Shown: positions 9,718-17,976 of the stretch, in pieces
Layout of the letters: the number at the start of each line of letters is the position of its first letter
Numbering within the stretch: the stretch's first letter is position 1
Notes under the pieces: generated by a model
Seen by the model: only the letters and a program-made list of their open reading frames with translations
What the model was told of the DNA's origin: nothing
The model's database searches: none
Assembly (NCBI GenBank): GCA_030626845.1
Contig: DAOUTG010000006.1
Location: 1-61,412, forward strand
Source of the DNA: Methylococcaceae bacterium
GTDB lineage: Bacteria > Pseudomonadota > Gammaproteobacteria > Methylococcales > Methylomonadaceae
Length of the DNA stretch: 61,412 bases
Direction of reading: 5' to 3'
Program-made: the position numbers and the translations under genes

Positions 9718-10723
9718 AATAAATTTACCCTCGAAAATAAGCATTGTTTCAATACTGTGGTTAATTCTTATTTCTTTTTCTCACTATCAACTAAATTTTG
9801 ATCACGGTAGCAAAAAAACTGTTTATATGGGTTATATGCCCGTTATTACTAATTTAGCAACGCCATTATTGGATTATGCAAGTAAGGATAATAAGGATAT
9901 TCGTTTTAAAGCCTTAAAATTTGCCTCATTTGCGGAAATGGCAGAGTCTTTACGCAATAAAAAAATTGATGCCGCTTTTATTATTGCGCCCCTCTCCATC
10001 GTTTTACGCCAACAAAATGAAGATATTAAAATTGTTTATATTGGCAATCGTCACGAAAGCACCTTAGTGACTCGTAAAGATCTTAAAGTTCGTTCACTAA
10101 GTGATTTGGCCGGTAGTAAAATTGCAGTCCCAATGCGTTTTTCAGGGCATAATATTACCTTACGGAAATTACTAAAAAAACGGGGATTGGAAAAACAAAT
10201 TAATGTCGTGGAAATGAATCCGCCTGACATGGCATCGGCTTTATCAGCAGGGGCATTAGATGCTTATTTTGTGGGTGAGCCTTTTGCGGTACAAACCTTA
10301 AAATCGGGCGAATCAGAAAAATTATTTTACGCAGAAGATATTTCCAAATATTTTATTTGTAATCTTGTGATTGTTAGAAATGATTTTATTAAAACAGATC
10401 CAGAAACGGTAAAAATGTTAGTTCAAGGAGCGGTTCGTTCAGGTATTTGGGCAGAAAATCATCTTGATGAAACTATAAAAATTGCGGCTAGTTATTGGAA
10501 TCAATCAGAAGATTTAGTCCGTTACGCGCTAACAACACCCAAAAACAGAACACTTTTTGACCGTTATATTCCAATGCAATCTGAAATGCAAACAATGGCA
10601 AATGACATGGTTTCATTAGGGTTATTAAAAAATAATGATATTACTGGATTAATTGATGACAGTTTTGCTAAAGCTGTAAAAACTGACAATGTAGGCGATG
10701 ATTTAAAAACTATTTTTGAATGA
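9707..10723 (+). CDS. ABC transporter substrate-binding protein, NrtA/SsuA-like
   Basis: 338 residues when started at ATG 9707; an in-frame GTG at 9698 is possible. A hydrophobic N-terminal segment (about residues 12-30) serves as signal or membrane anchor. The mature part has family features: opening MGYMPVITNLA, a FASFAEMAESL region and the lobe signature DAYFVGEPFA. It overlaps the ATPase gene by 11 nt and its stop overlaps the deformylase start (ATGA). The ligand is unknown. An in-operon solute receptor next to a chemosensory cluster could feed a receptor, but nothing in the sequence proves it. Confidence 0.88.
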   Translation: MLSKINLPSKISIVSILWLILISFSHYQLNFDHGSKKTVYMGYMPVITNLATPLLDYASKDNKDIRFKALKFASFAEMAESLRNKKIDAAFIIAPLSIVLRQQNEDIKIVYIGNRHESTLVTRKDLKVRSLSDLAGSKIAVPMRFSGHNITLRKLLKKRGLEKQINVVEMNPPDMASALSAGALDAYFVGEPFAVQTLKSGESEKLFYAEDISKYFICNLVIVRNDFIKTDPETVKMLVQGAVRSGIWAENHLDETIKIAASYWNQSEDLVRYALTTPKNRTLFDRYIPMQSEMQTMANDMVSLGLLKNNDITGLIDDSFAKAVKTDNVGDDLKTIFE

Positions 10724-11244
10724 AAGTAGAAATTGTTCAATTAGGGGCGGCTATTTTAAGAAAAAATGCTAAAAAAATTAGTAACTTTAATGCCCCTAAA
10801 TTAATAGCATTGATTGATGATTTGTTATCCACACTAGAAAACTCAAAAGGTGTGGGCATTGCCGCACCCCAAATAAATCATTCCTATTGTGTATTAATTA
10901 TTGCATCAAAACCCACCACTCGTTATTCCAATGCGCCTGTCATGAAGCCTGTCGTAATGATAAATCCTAGTTTTAAAACCCTTTCAGATCAACAACAAAA
11001 AGACTGGGAAGGCTGTTTAAGTATTCCTGGGATTAGAGCCTTAGTTTCACGTCATCAACATATTTTAGTTAATTATCAAGATAGAAAAGGACACGTTCAA
11101 CAGCTTGAACTAAATGGTTTTATTGCTCGTATTTTTCAACACGAATACGATCACTTGCAAGGATTAGTTTATTTAGATCGGGTAGAAAATAACAAGGATA
11201 TTATTTCAGAAACTGAATTTTTTAAATTAACCAAAGATAAATAA
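10720..11244 (+). CDS. def: Peptide deformylase (first of two)
   Basis: Removes the formyl group from nascent N-terminal Met using a bound metal. All three family motifs are intact: GVGIAAPQ (about 45-52), EGCLSIPG (about 103-110) with the metal-binding Cys, and HEYDH (about 145-149) with two metal-binding His and the catalytic Glu. It is 174 residues, and its ATG overlaps the ABC gene's TGA by 4 nt. The second copy at 47163 has the more usual sequence ([13 protein letters not shown]). This copy is probably an accessory paralogue. The coupling to an ABC importer is unusual. Confidence 0.92.
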   Translation: MKVEIVQLGAAILRKNAKKISNFNAPKLIALIDDLLSTLENSKGVGIAAPQINHSYCVLIIASKPTTRYSNAPVMKPVVMINPSFKTLSDQQQKDWEGCLSIPGIRALVSRHQHILVNYQDRKGHVQQLELNGFIARIFQHEYDHLQGLVYLDRVENNKDIISETEFFKLTKDK

Positions 11245-11252
11245 AATAATTT

Positions 11253-12659
11253 ATGAGTATAAAAACACGCTTCGCCCCAAGTCCTACAGGTTATTTACAT
11301 ATTGGGGGTGCTAGAACCGCCCTATTCTCTTGGCTTTATGCTAAAAAACATCAAGGAAAATTTGTCTTAAGAATAGAAGATACTGATTTAGAACGCTCAA
11401 GCCAAGAATCCGTTGATGCGATTTTAGAAGGCATGGATTGGCTAGGACTTGATTATGATGAAGGGCCTATTTATCAAACGCAGCGATTTGACCGTTACCA
11501 ACAAGTTATTCAACAGTTACTAGATCAAGGGGATGCTTACTATTGTTATTGTAGTAAAGATGAACTTGATGAAATGCGTGAAGCTCAAAAACTACGCAAA
11601 GAAAAACCGCGTTATGATGGACGTTGCCGACAAGATAACGATAAAAAGGATGCATTAGAAAAAGTTATTCGCTTCAAAAATCCTGAGGAAGGTGAAGTTG
11701 TAATTGATGATTTAGTTAAAGGTCAAATCATTATTAAAAATAAAGAGCTAGATGATTTAATTATTGCGCGTTCTGATGGTACACCGACTTATAACTTAAC
11801 CGTCGTTGTTGATGATATGGATAGGGAAATTTCACATGTTATACGCGGTGATGACCATATTAATAATACCCCTCGACAAATTAATATCCTAAAAGCCTTA
11901 AAAGTGGATTTACCACATTATGCCCATTTACCGATGATTTTAGGCTCAGATGGGGCAAGATTATCTAAACGACATGGGGCTGTCAGTGTAATGCAGTATC
12001 GTGATGAGGGGTTTTTACCCGAAGCCTTACTTAATTATTTAGCACGATTAGGCTGGTCACATGGCGATCAAGAAATATTTTCAGTTGATGAAATGATTGC
12101 CTTATTTGAGCTGAAAAATGTTAACGGTGCGGCATCGACCTTTAACCCTGAAAAATTATTGTGGCTAAATCATCACTATATTATGAATAGTGACCCTACT
12201 TTAATCGCAACCCATTTAAACTGGCATTTAGAAAAATTAGGCATTGACTCAACAACAGGCGTAAACCCTGTTGAGATTGTTAAAGCCCAACGAGAACGTT
12301 GTAAAACCTTAGTAGAAATGGCTGAGGCAAGTCGCTATTATTACCAAGATTTTAAAGAATACGACCCAAAAGCTGCCAAGAAAAACTTTAAAGCAGGAAG
12401 TGATGAAGTTTTACAGCAGCTTGCAGATGAATTTTCCAAGCTTGAAAACTGGGAGGGTAAAGTTTTACACCAAATAGTACTAGATACAGCAGAAACCATG
12501 GCGTTAAAATTAGGAAAAGTTGCTCAACCCTTACGTGTTGCTATTTGTGGCTGTGCGATGTCTCCTCCTATTGATGTAACTTTATCATTATTAGGCCGTG
12601 ATAAAGTTTTAAAACGAATAAGAGCAGCAATAAATTATATAAAAGAACTAGACAAATAA
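11253..12659 (+). CDS. gltX: Glutamyl-tRNA synthetase
   Basis: Class I synthetase charging tRNA-Glu, cytoplasmic, 468 residues (usual length). The HIGH-type motif is [16 protein letters not shown] and the KMSKS-type motif is LSKRHG at about 239. The Zn-binding-like segment [12 protein letters not shown] is followed by a Cys near residue 125. It lies 8 nt after def and immediately upstream of two tRNA-Glu genes, a fitting pairing. The promoter for the tRNAs overlaps its 3' end. Confidence 0.97.
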   Translation: MSIKTRFAPSPTGYLHIGGARTALFSWLYAKKHQGKFVLRIEDTDLERSSQESVDAILEGMDWLGLDYDEGPIYQTQRFDRYQQVIQQLLDQGDAYYCYCSKDELDEMREAQKLRKEKPRYDGRCRQDNDKKDALEKVIRFKNPEEGEVVIDDLVKGQIIIKNKELDDLIIARSDGTPTYNLTVVVDDMDREISHVIRGDDHINNTPRQINILKALKVDLPHYAHLPMILGSDGARLSKRHGAVSVMQYRDEGFLPEALLNYLARLGWSHGDQEIFSVDEMIALFELKNVNGAASTFNPEKLLWLNHHYIMNSDPTLIATHLNWHLEKLGIDSTTGVNPVEIVKAQRERCKTLVEMAEASRYYYQDFKEYDPKAAKKNFKAGSDEVLQQLADEFSKLENWEGKVLHQIVLDTAETMALKLGKVAQPLRVAICGCAMSPPIDVTLSLLGRDKVLKRIRAAINYIKELDK

Positions 12660-12676
12660 GAAAATATCCGTATAAT
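12649..12676 (+). promoter_or_regulatory. Probable sigma-70 promoter for the tRNA cluster
   Basis: TAGACA (12649-12654) and a consensus TATAAT (12671-12676) are separated by 16 nt. The -10 box ends 14 nt before the first base of tRNA-Ala. The -35 box lies in the last codons of gltX. Confidence 0.6.
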
Positions 12677-12690
12677 AAGTGAACTCAATT

Positions 12691-12766
12691 GGGGCCATAG
12701 CTCAATTGGGAGAGCGCAACACTGGCAGTGTTGAGGTCGGCGGTTCGATCCCGCCTGGCTCCACCA
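12691..12766 (+). tRNA. tRNA-Ala (GGC)
   Basis: 76 nt including the encoded CCA. The acceptor GGGGCCA pairs with TGGCTCC (one G-T wobble), the anticodon loop CTGGCAG gives anticodon GGC, and the T-arm loop is GGTTCGATCC. First gene of a three-tRNA transcript. Confidence 0.97.
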
Positions 12767-12789
12767 TATATAAAAAATAAATAGTCTTA

Positions 12790-12865
12790 GTCCCCATCGT
12801 CTAGAGGCCTAGGACACCGCCCTTTCACGGCGGTAACGGGGGTTCGAACCCCCCTGGGGACGCCA
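12790..12865 (+). tRNA. tRNA-Glu (TTC), copy 1
   Basis: 76 nt with encoded CCA. Acceptor GTCCCCA/TGGGGAC, anticodon stem CCGCC/GGCGG, loop CTTTCAC giving anticodon TTC. Identical to copy 2. Confidence 0.97.
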
Positions 12866-12923
12866 AGTTTTACAAGTTTAAATACGATTAAACTTAACAG
12901 TTATAAAAAAATAAATAGTCTTA

Positions 12924-12999
12924 GTCCCCATCGTCTAGAGGCCTAGGACACCGCCCTTTCACGGCGGTAACGGGGGTTCGAACCCCCCTGGGGACGCCA
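12924..12999 (+). tRNA. tRNA-Glu (TTC), copy 2
   Basis: Base-for-base copy of the preceding tRNA-Glu, with the same 5' leader. Ends 8 nt before a strong terminator hairpin. Confidence 0.97.
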
Positions 13000-13007
13000 A
13001 TATTTAG

Positions 13008-13037
13008 AGGCCTACTTTTTTAAAGTAGGCCTTTTTT
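13008..13037 (+). terminator. Rho-independent terminator of tRNA cluster
   Basis: Stem AGGCCTACTTT and AAAGTAGGCCT around a TTT loop, followed by a T run. Perfect 11-bp stem. Confidence 0.93.
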
Positions 13038-13184
13038 ATTTTAGCTATTTTTATACCCCATCATCCCCTTCCTAAAATAAAACTACCTCATATTTTTTCA
13101 GCTCAATTTATGTTATAAAGACATAAGTTAATAACTAGCTGTGCTTGACTTTGTAAAGGCAACGCCTAATCACTACAAATTATC

Positions 13185-14042
13185 ATGACCCTAAAACCCA
13201 ATAAAAAACCACCTTTCAATGATGGCGAGAAGCTTTCCTCATGGCGAGAAGCTTTAAATGATATTATTTTTGGTGCGGAAACGCCTTTAGGGAAAGGCTT
13301 TGATATTATTCTGATTTTAATGATAATACTCAGTATTATCATGGTCATGTTTGATAGCGTTGAAGTCGTGCAAACCCGCTATGTTGAATTTTTTTACATC
13401 GGCGAATGGTTTTTTACCCTGCTTTTCACCGTTGAATATTTACTTCGGCTAATTTGTGTTCGCAAACCTTGGCATTATATTCGTAGTTTTTTTGGGGTTG
13501 TTGATTTATTATCTATTCTACCTACCTACATAGGATTATTAATTCCTGGCGTAAAATACATGCTGGTCTTACGCGTGTTAAGATTACTACGTGTTTTCAG
13601 AGTCCTTAAATTATCCGAATACATGCAAGAAGCCCATGTGTTAATGGATGCCTTAGATAATAGTTTTCGTAAAATAGCAGTATTTTTATATGTCGTTTTA
13701 ACTTTAGTCGTTGTATTTGGCTCATTAATGTATGTGGTTGAAGGCAGTGAGGCAGGATTTACCAGCATTCCAAAATCGGTTTATTGGGCTATTGTCACTT
13801 TAACAACCGTAGGTTATGGCGATATTGCCCCTCAATCGCCTTTAGGACAGATTATTGCCTCTGCTATTATGATTATGGGTTATGGGATTATTGCTGTGCC
13901 TACAGGGGTTTATAGTGCTGAATTATTTAAGCAATACCAAGCGGATAAAATTACCAATGATGCCTGTCCTGACTGTGGCGCAACAGGTCATGATTTCGAT
14001 GCCAGCTATTGTAAATATTGCGGACATCCCTTAGAAGATTAA
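13185..14042 (+). CDS. Voltage-gated-type K+ channel with C-terminal zinc ribbon
   Basis: Six-helix ion channel of 285 residues. Helix S4 has regularly spaced arginines (VLRVLRLLRVFRVLKL, about 127-142). The pore carries the K+ selectivity filter TTVGYGD at about 207-213. After S6 there is a short cytoplasmic tail with two Cys pairs, CPDCG and CKYCGHP, spaced like a zinc ribbon; this replaces the usual RCK or cyclic-nucleotide domain. It stands alone after the tRNA terminator and is followed by a perfect hairpin. The gating signal is unknown. The zinc ribbon could be structural or redox/metal sensing. Confidence 0.92.
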   Translation: MTLKPNKKPPFNDGEKLSSWREALNDIIFGAETPLGKGFDIILILMIILSIIMVMFDSVEVVQTRYVEFFYIGEWFFTLLFTVEYLLRLICVRKPWHYIRSFFGVVDLLSILPTYIGLLIPGVKYMLVLRVLRLLRVFRVLKLSEYMQEAHVLMDALDNSFRKIAVFLYVVLTLVVVFGSLMYVVEGSEAGFTSIPKSVYWAIVTLTTVGYGDIAPQSPLGQIIASAIMIMGYGIIAVPTGVYSAELFKQYQADKITNDACPDCGATGHDFDASYCKYCGHPLED

Positions 14043-14070
14043 GGAATGAAAAAACTTATTTTTTCATTCC
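14043..14070 (+). terminator. Perfect hairpin directly after the channel gene
   Basis: A 12-bp perfect inverted repeat (GGAATGAAAAAA and its complement around CTTA) begins at the base after the stop codon. The T run is inside the 3' arm, so it may act as terminator or as mRNA-end stabiliser. Confidence 0.7.
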
Positions 14071-14112
14071 AACTTATAAATATTTTCAGAGCTTAGAATA
14101 AAGGAATTAAAA

Positions 14113-14553
14113 ATGCGCTACCTACATACAATGGTTAGAGTCAAAAATCTTAACGAGTCATTAGATTTTTATTGTCATAAACTTGGGCTAATGGAATCAC
14201 ATCGCATAGAAAGTGAAGAAGGTCGTTTTTCACTGATTTATTTATACGCACCTAATGATAGTGAACAAGCACAAAAAAGTGAATCACCCTTAATTGAATT
14301 AACCTATAACTGGGACAGTGAAAACTATGATAGCGGGCCTAATTTCGGACACCTAGCCTTTGAAGTTGATGATATTTATGCAAGCTGTCAATTTTTAATT
14401 GAACAGGATGTTATTATCAATAGACCGCCTCGTGACGGGTATATGGCCTTTATTAAATCACCTGATAATATCTCGATTGAACTGCTTCAAAAAGGGGCTA
14501 AATTACCCCATCAAGAACCCTGGATTTCCATGAAAAATAAAGGAAATTGGTAA
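14113..14553 (+). CDS. gloA: Lactoylglutathione lyase (glyoxalase I)
   Basis: Converts the methylglyoxal-glutathione hemithioacetal to S-lactoylglutathione in the cytoplasm. It has 146 residues, close to the 135 of the E. coli enzyme. The metal ligands are visible: His5 (MRYLHTMVRV), Glu in LIELTYNW, His in FGHLAFEVDD and Glu in ISIELLQ. The start has an AAAGGAATT ribosome site. It is followed 10 nt later by the ComF-family gene, probably co-transcribed. Confidence 0.95.
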   Translation: MRYLHTMVRVKNLNESLDFYCHKLGLMESHRIESEEGRFSLIYLYAPNDSEQAQKSESPLIELTYNWDSENYDSGPNFGHLAFEVDDIYASCQFLIEQDVIINRPPRDGYMAFIKSPDNISIELLQKGAKLPHQEPWISMKNKGNW

Positions 14554-14563
14554 AACCTCTACC

Positions 14564-15244
14564 ATGCTGGCACAACTCATTAATAAGCTGCCAACAACCT
14601 GTATACTCTGTGATAATAAAGGGGTAACAGGAAAAGATATTTGTACGACTTGCTTAGATAATTTACTTAAAAATAATGATTGCTGTTATCAATGCGGAAC
14701 GCCTTTAGAAGTAAAGGCGCAAATTAATCTTTGTGGACATTGCCAAAGTACAGCCCCTGCTTTTAAAACCTGTCATGCTCCTTTTATTTATCAAGGGGCA
14801 ATGCGTTATTTAATTACCCGTCTTAAATTCAATCAGCACTATAAAAATGCACGCTTACTAGGACAACTGTTCGCAGAATCATTACCAGACCGCAAGCTAC
14901 CGCAATGTATTATTCCTGTTCCACTACATAAAAAACGCTACCGCCAACGAGGATTTAACCAAACCTTGGAAATTGCTAAAACCATCGGGCGGCAATTACA
15001 AATTCCCATTGAAACAAAGCTTTGTCTTCGTCATCGAAATACCTCACATCAAGTCGGTTTAACAATTGAAGATCGTCGTAAAAATGTCAAAAATGCCTTT
15101 TCTATAACCCAAAAAACCCATTATAGCCATATTGCTATTTTAGATGATGTAATGACAACAGGGGCAACATTGCAAGAAATTGCGCTTATTTTAAAAAAAG
15201 TAGGCATTATTAATATAGAATTATGGGTTTGTGCGCGAGCATAG
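14564..15244 (+). CDS. comF: ComF-family phosphoribosyltransferase-like protein
   Basis: 226 residues. The N-terminus has three Cys pairs (CILC, CTTC, CYQC plus CGHC) typical of the ComF zinc-ribbon region. The C-terminal half is a type I PRTase fold with the PRPP motif AILDDVMTTGATLQE (about 190-204) and the CIIPVPLHKKRYRQRGFNQ block. ComF homologues support natural DNA uptake in some bacteria; dprA at 45064 is another competence-type gene in this window. The function here is not proved. Convergent with ntrC. Confidence 0.9.
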   Translation: MLAQLINKLPTTCILCDNKGVTGKDICTTCLDNLLKNNDCCYQCGTPLEVKAQINLCGHCQSTAPAFKTCHAPFIYQGAMRYLITRLKFNQHYKNARLLGQLFAESLPDRKLPQCIIPVPLHKKRYRQRGFNQTLEIAKTIGRQLQIPIETKLCLRHRNTSHQVGLTIEDRRKNVKNAFSITQKTHYSHIAILDDVMTTGATLQEIALILKKVGIINIELWVCARA

Positions 15245-15310
15245 CGATAAAATCCCCTTCCATCCTTCACTTTGTTTTACATTAACTATTTCAATTAAGG
15301 CGGCTTCAAA

Positions 15311-16726
15311 TTAATCTAATCCCAATTCTTTTATTTTCCGAGTTAAAGTATTACGCCCATAACCTAATAAAATCGCCGCCTCGTGACGTTTACCCTCGGT
15401 ATGATTTAAGGCTTCTTTAATTAAAACCCCCTCTACCATGGGAATAATTTCTTTAGCCACTTCCTTATTGCCCGTTTCTATTTTTTCCTTGATTTTTTTC
15501 GATAATAAGGCTTCCCAACTAGTCTCTGTTAGCGTTGTTTTTATAGACTGCTTATTTAATAATTCAGGGGGTAAATCATCCATATAGATTTCTCTACTCG
15601 CACCCATCACCGTAAGCCAGCGACAAATATTTTCTAATTGTCTAACATTTCCTAACCATTCTAAAGTGGTTAAAAAATCTTCTGTTTCGGGACGTAAAAC
15701 TTTCATTTCTGTATTTAATTCTATCGACGCTTGATTAAGAAAATGCCGCATTAATAACGGTATATCTTGGCTACGTTCACGTAAAGGCGGTATGTGAATT
15801 CTAATAACATTAAGTCTATGAAATAAATCTTCTCTAAATCGTCCTTGAGTAACTAAAGTTTCCAAATTTTGATGAGTTGCAGCAATAATTCGTACATCAA
15901 CTTTAATTGAGGTTCTTGCACCAATAGGATAATACTCACCATCTGCTAGAACACGTAATAATCGTGTTTGTAATTCTGCGGGCATATCGCCGATTTCATC
16001 TAAAAATAAAGTGCCATTATCGGCCTGTTCAAACCGTCCAGCTCTTCGAGCTTGTGCGCCTGTAAACGCGCCTTTTTCATGTCCAAAAAGCTCAGATTCC
16101 ATTAAATCTTTAGGGATAGCTGCCATATTTAAAGCAATAAATGGTTTTTTTACTCTTGGACTATGGCGATGTAATGCTTTAGCAACTAGCTCTTTACCTG
16201 TCCCTGATTCACCATTAATTAAAACGGTAATATGTGAACGTGCTAAACGACCAATCGCTCGAAAAACTTCCTGCATTGCAGGAGCTTCACCTAAAATTTC
16301 AGGTGTCGATTCTAATTCTTTATCTTGTTGTAACTCTGCTTGCTGTTGCCTACTATGAGTACATGCACGTTGAGAAATTTCAATCACTTCTTTTATATCA
16401 AAAGGCTTAGGTAAATATTCAAATGCCCCACTATGAAAAGCAGAGACCGCACTTTCTAAATCAGAATGTGCCGTCATCACGATAATAGGCAGTTTTGGAT
16501 AATCTTGCTGTACTTTTTCTAACAATTGTAAGCCGTCCATATCGGGCATTCTAATGTCAGTCAACAAGGCATCAGGTTGATCTTTTTTTAAGGCCTCAAG
16601 CAATAATTTTGCACTAGAAAAACTACGGCTATTAATGGCTGCTTTTTTAAGTGCTTTATCTAAGACCCAGCGAATAGATTTATCATCATCAATAACCCAA
16701 ACTTTATCAGATTTAGACTGCATCAT
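15311..16726 (-). CDS. ntrC: Nitrogen regulation response regulator NtrC (GlnG)
   Basis: Sigma-54 enhancer-binding activator. Starting at ATG 16726 (GGAG 5-9 nt upstream; the reading frame extends further but codes an improbable hydrophobic leader), it has 471 residues. Order: receiver domain (VWVIDDDKS, phospho-Asp in LLTDIRMPDMDG), AAA+ domain with Walker A GESGTGKE, the sigma-54-contacting GAFTGA loop, Walker B-type LFLDEIGDMP, and a C-terminal Fis-type helix-turn-helix (GYGRNTLTRKIKEL). It overlaps the ntrB 3' end by 14 nt. Targets probably include the sigma-54 promoters at 21065-21130. Confidence 0.96.
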   Translation of the reverse strand: MMQSKSDKVWVIDDDKSIRWVLDKALKKAAINSRSFSSAKLLLEALKKDQPDALLTDIRMPDMDGLQLLEKVQQDYPKLPIIVMTAHSDLESAVSAFHSGAFEYLPKPFDIKEVIEISQRACTHSRQQQAELQQDKELESTPEILGEAPAMQEVFRAIGRLARSHITVLINGESGTGKELVAKALHRHSPRVKKPFIALNMAAIPKDLMESELFGHEKGAFTGAQARRAGRFEQADNGTLFLDEIGDMPAELQTRLLRVLADGEYYPIGARTSIKVDVRIIAATHQNLETLVTQGRFREDLFHRLNVIRIHIPPLRERSQDIPLLMRHFLNQASIELNTEMKVLRPETEDFLTTLEWLGNVRQLENICRWLTVMGASREIYMDDLPPELLNKQSIKTTLTETSWEALLSKKIKEKIETGNKEVAKEIIPMVEGVLIKEALNHTEGKRHEAAILLGYGRNTLTRKIKELGLD

Positions 16727-17765
16727 GATTCTCCAAAGGAAGATAAATAGAAAAAATAGTATGGTTAGGTTTACTAGTGCATTCAATCAAGCCATGATGC
16801 TGATTAATCAATGATTGCGAAATTGATAATCCTAGCCCTGTTCCTTCTGCGCGTCCCGTAATCATTGGGTAAAAAATTTGTCCTAGCATTTCTTCTTTAA
16901 TCCCTATTCCATTATCAATAATATCAATTTTAACTAAAAGCTTATAATTTTTACGTCCAATCGTCATTTTTCTATGAACACGAGTTTTTAAAATTATTTT
17001 TCCATTTATATCAATTGCTTGTACAGCATTACGAACCATGTTCAAAAATGCTTGAATTAATTGATTTTTATCTGCTTGTAAAAACGGAATACTCGGATCA
17101 TAATCACATGCTATATTAATATTTCCCGTCGTTTCTGCAAGAACTAACTGCCTAACTCTTTCTAAAACCTTATGAATGTTTAATTTATTTTTCTGTGGAG
17201 GTTTATTAGGCCCTAACATCTTATCCATTAAGTCTTTAAGCCTGTCCGCTTCTGCAATAATGATCTGAGTATATTCCTTTAATTCATTTCCCTCTAATTC
17301 TAGTTCTAATAATTGTGCAGCGCCTCTAATTCCACCGAGTGGATTTTTAATTTCATGGGCTAAACCACGAATTAACATTCGACTAATATGATGCTGCTCA
17401 ATAAGCTGTTCTTCTTTGGTAATGCGTAAATGTTGGTCTAATTGCTGTAACTCAACTAAAATTTCATCGCCATCAGCATTTTCTAACAAGGGGGTGATAC
17501 TTAAATTAACGGTGATATTTTGTTTCAAATTATCTAAGATAATTTCTCTATCAACAAGCACCTCGTTATTAGCTAAAGATTGTTGAAAGTGGGTTAAAAC
17601 AGAAAGCGTTGAAAATTTAAAAATATCTTCGGCTTTTTTTCCAACTAGGTGTTTTGAGCTATCTGCTAATAAGGTCTCACCTGCTGAATTGATATAAGTT
17701 AAGATAAGTTGACGATTAAATAATAAAATTGCTTCACTAAGATGATCGAGTATTTTTTTATGCAT
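16713..17765 (-). CDS. ntrB: Nitrogen regulation sensor kinase NtrB (GlnL)
   Basis: Cytoplasmic histidine kinase/phosphatase of 350 residues acting on NtrC and controlled by PII. An N-terminal PAS domain (1-110) is followed by the H-box GLAHEIKNPLGGIRGAAQLL with the phospho-acceptor His, then HATPase boxes NMVRNAVQAI, DNGIGI and GTGLGLSISQ. No membrane segment is seen, as expected for NtrB. It lies 211 nt after glnA, separated by a hairpin terminator and a palindromic repeat. It may therefore be read by partial readthrough or from its own promoter. Confidence 0.95.
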   Translation of the reverse strand: MHKKILDHLSEAILLFNRQLILTYINSAGETLLADSSKHLVGKKAEDIFKFSTLSVLTHFQQSLANNEVLVDREIILDNLKQNITVNLSITPLLENADGDEILVELQQLDQHLRITKEEQLIEQHHISRMLIRGLAHEIKNPLGGIRGAAQLLELELEGNELKEYTQIIIAEADRLKDLMDKMLGPNKPPQKNKLNIHKVLERVRQLVLAETTGNINIACDYDPSIPFLQADKNQLIQAFLNMVRNAVQAIDINGKIILKTRVHRKMTIGRKNYKLLVKIDIIDNGIGIKEEMLGQIFYPMITGRAEGTGLGLSISQSLINQHHGLIECTSKPNHTIFSIYLPLENHDAV

Positions 17766-17844
17766 TACTTTGCCTTAAGGTTTACTGTTATTAAGCAAGT
17801 TACAGACCATAAAGTATAAAGCTAACTTAAGTATTATAATAGCG

Positions 17845-17870
17845 GGAGTTCAAAATATGTTTTGAAGTCT
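17845..17870. repeat. 26-bp palindrome, degenerate copy
   Basis: GGAGTTCAAAATA followed by TGTTTTGAAGTCT. It matches the length and core of the perfect palindromes at 24693 and 58897. Preceded by GCG as at 58897. Lies between glnA and ntrB. Confidence 0.7.
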
Positions 17871-17911
17871 AGTTTACAGTCTTCTCATCAATAGCGTCAT
17901 TTTTATAAAAC

Positions 17912-17938
17912 AAAAAAAACGCCCCATAAAGGAGCGTT
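17912..17938 (-). terminator. Terminator of glnA
   Basis: On the minus strand the stem AACGCTCC/GGGGCGTT (one G-T pair) is followed by a T run of eight. It begins about 38 nt after the glnA stop. The other strand is also T-rich after the stem. Confidence 0.85.
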
Positions 17939-17976
17939 ATTTTTAATTTTAATCACCGTTTTAAAAACAGTTACAT

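Larger units (their letters stand above)
12774..13000 (+). repeat. Tandem duplication of tRNA-Glu with leader
   Basis: A segment starting in an AAAAAATAAATAGTCTTA leader and ending one base after the tRNA CCA occurs twice, offset by 134 nt (about 12774-12866 and 12908-13000). The two tRNA copies are identical. The 41-nt spacer between copies is single-copy. Confidence 0.9.

Noticed and set aside
12774-13000. Possible CRISPR-like direct repeat
   Set aside because: Only two units, each a full tRNA-Glu; no regular spacers.
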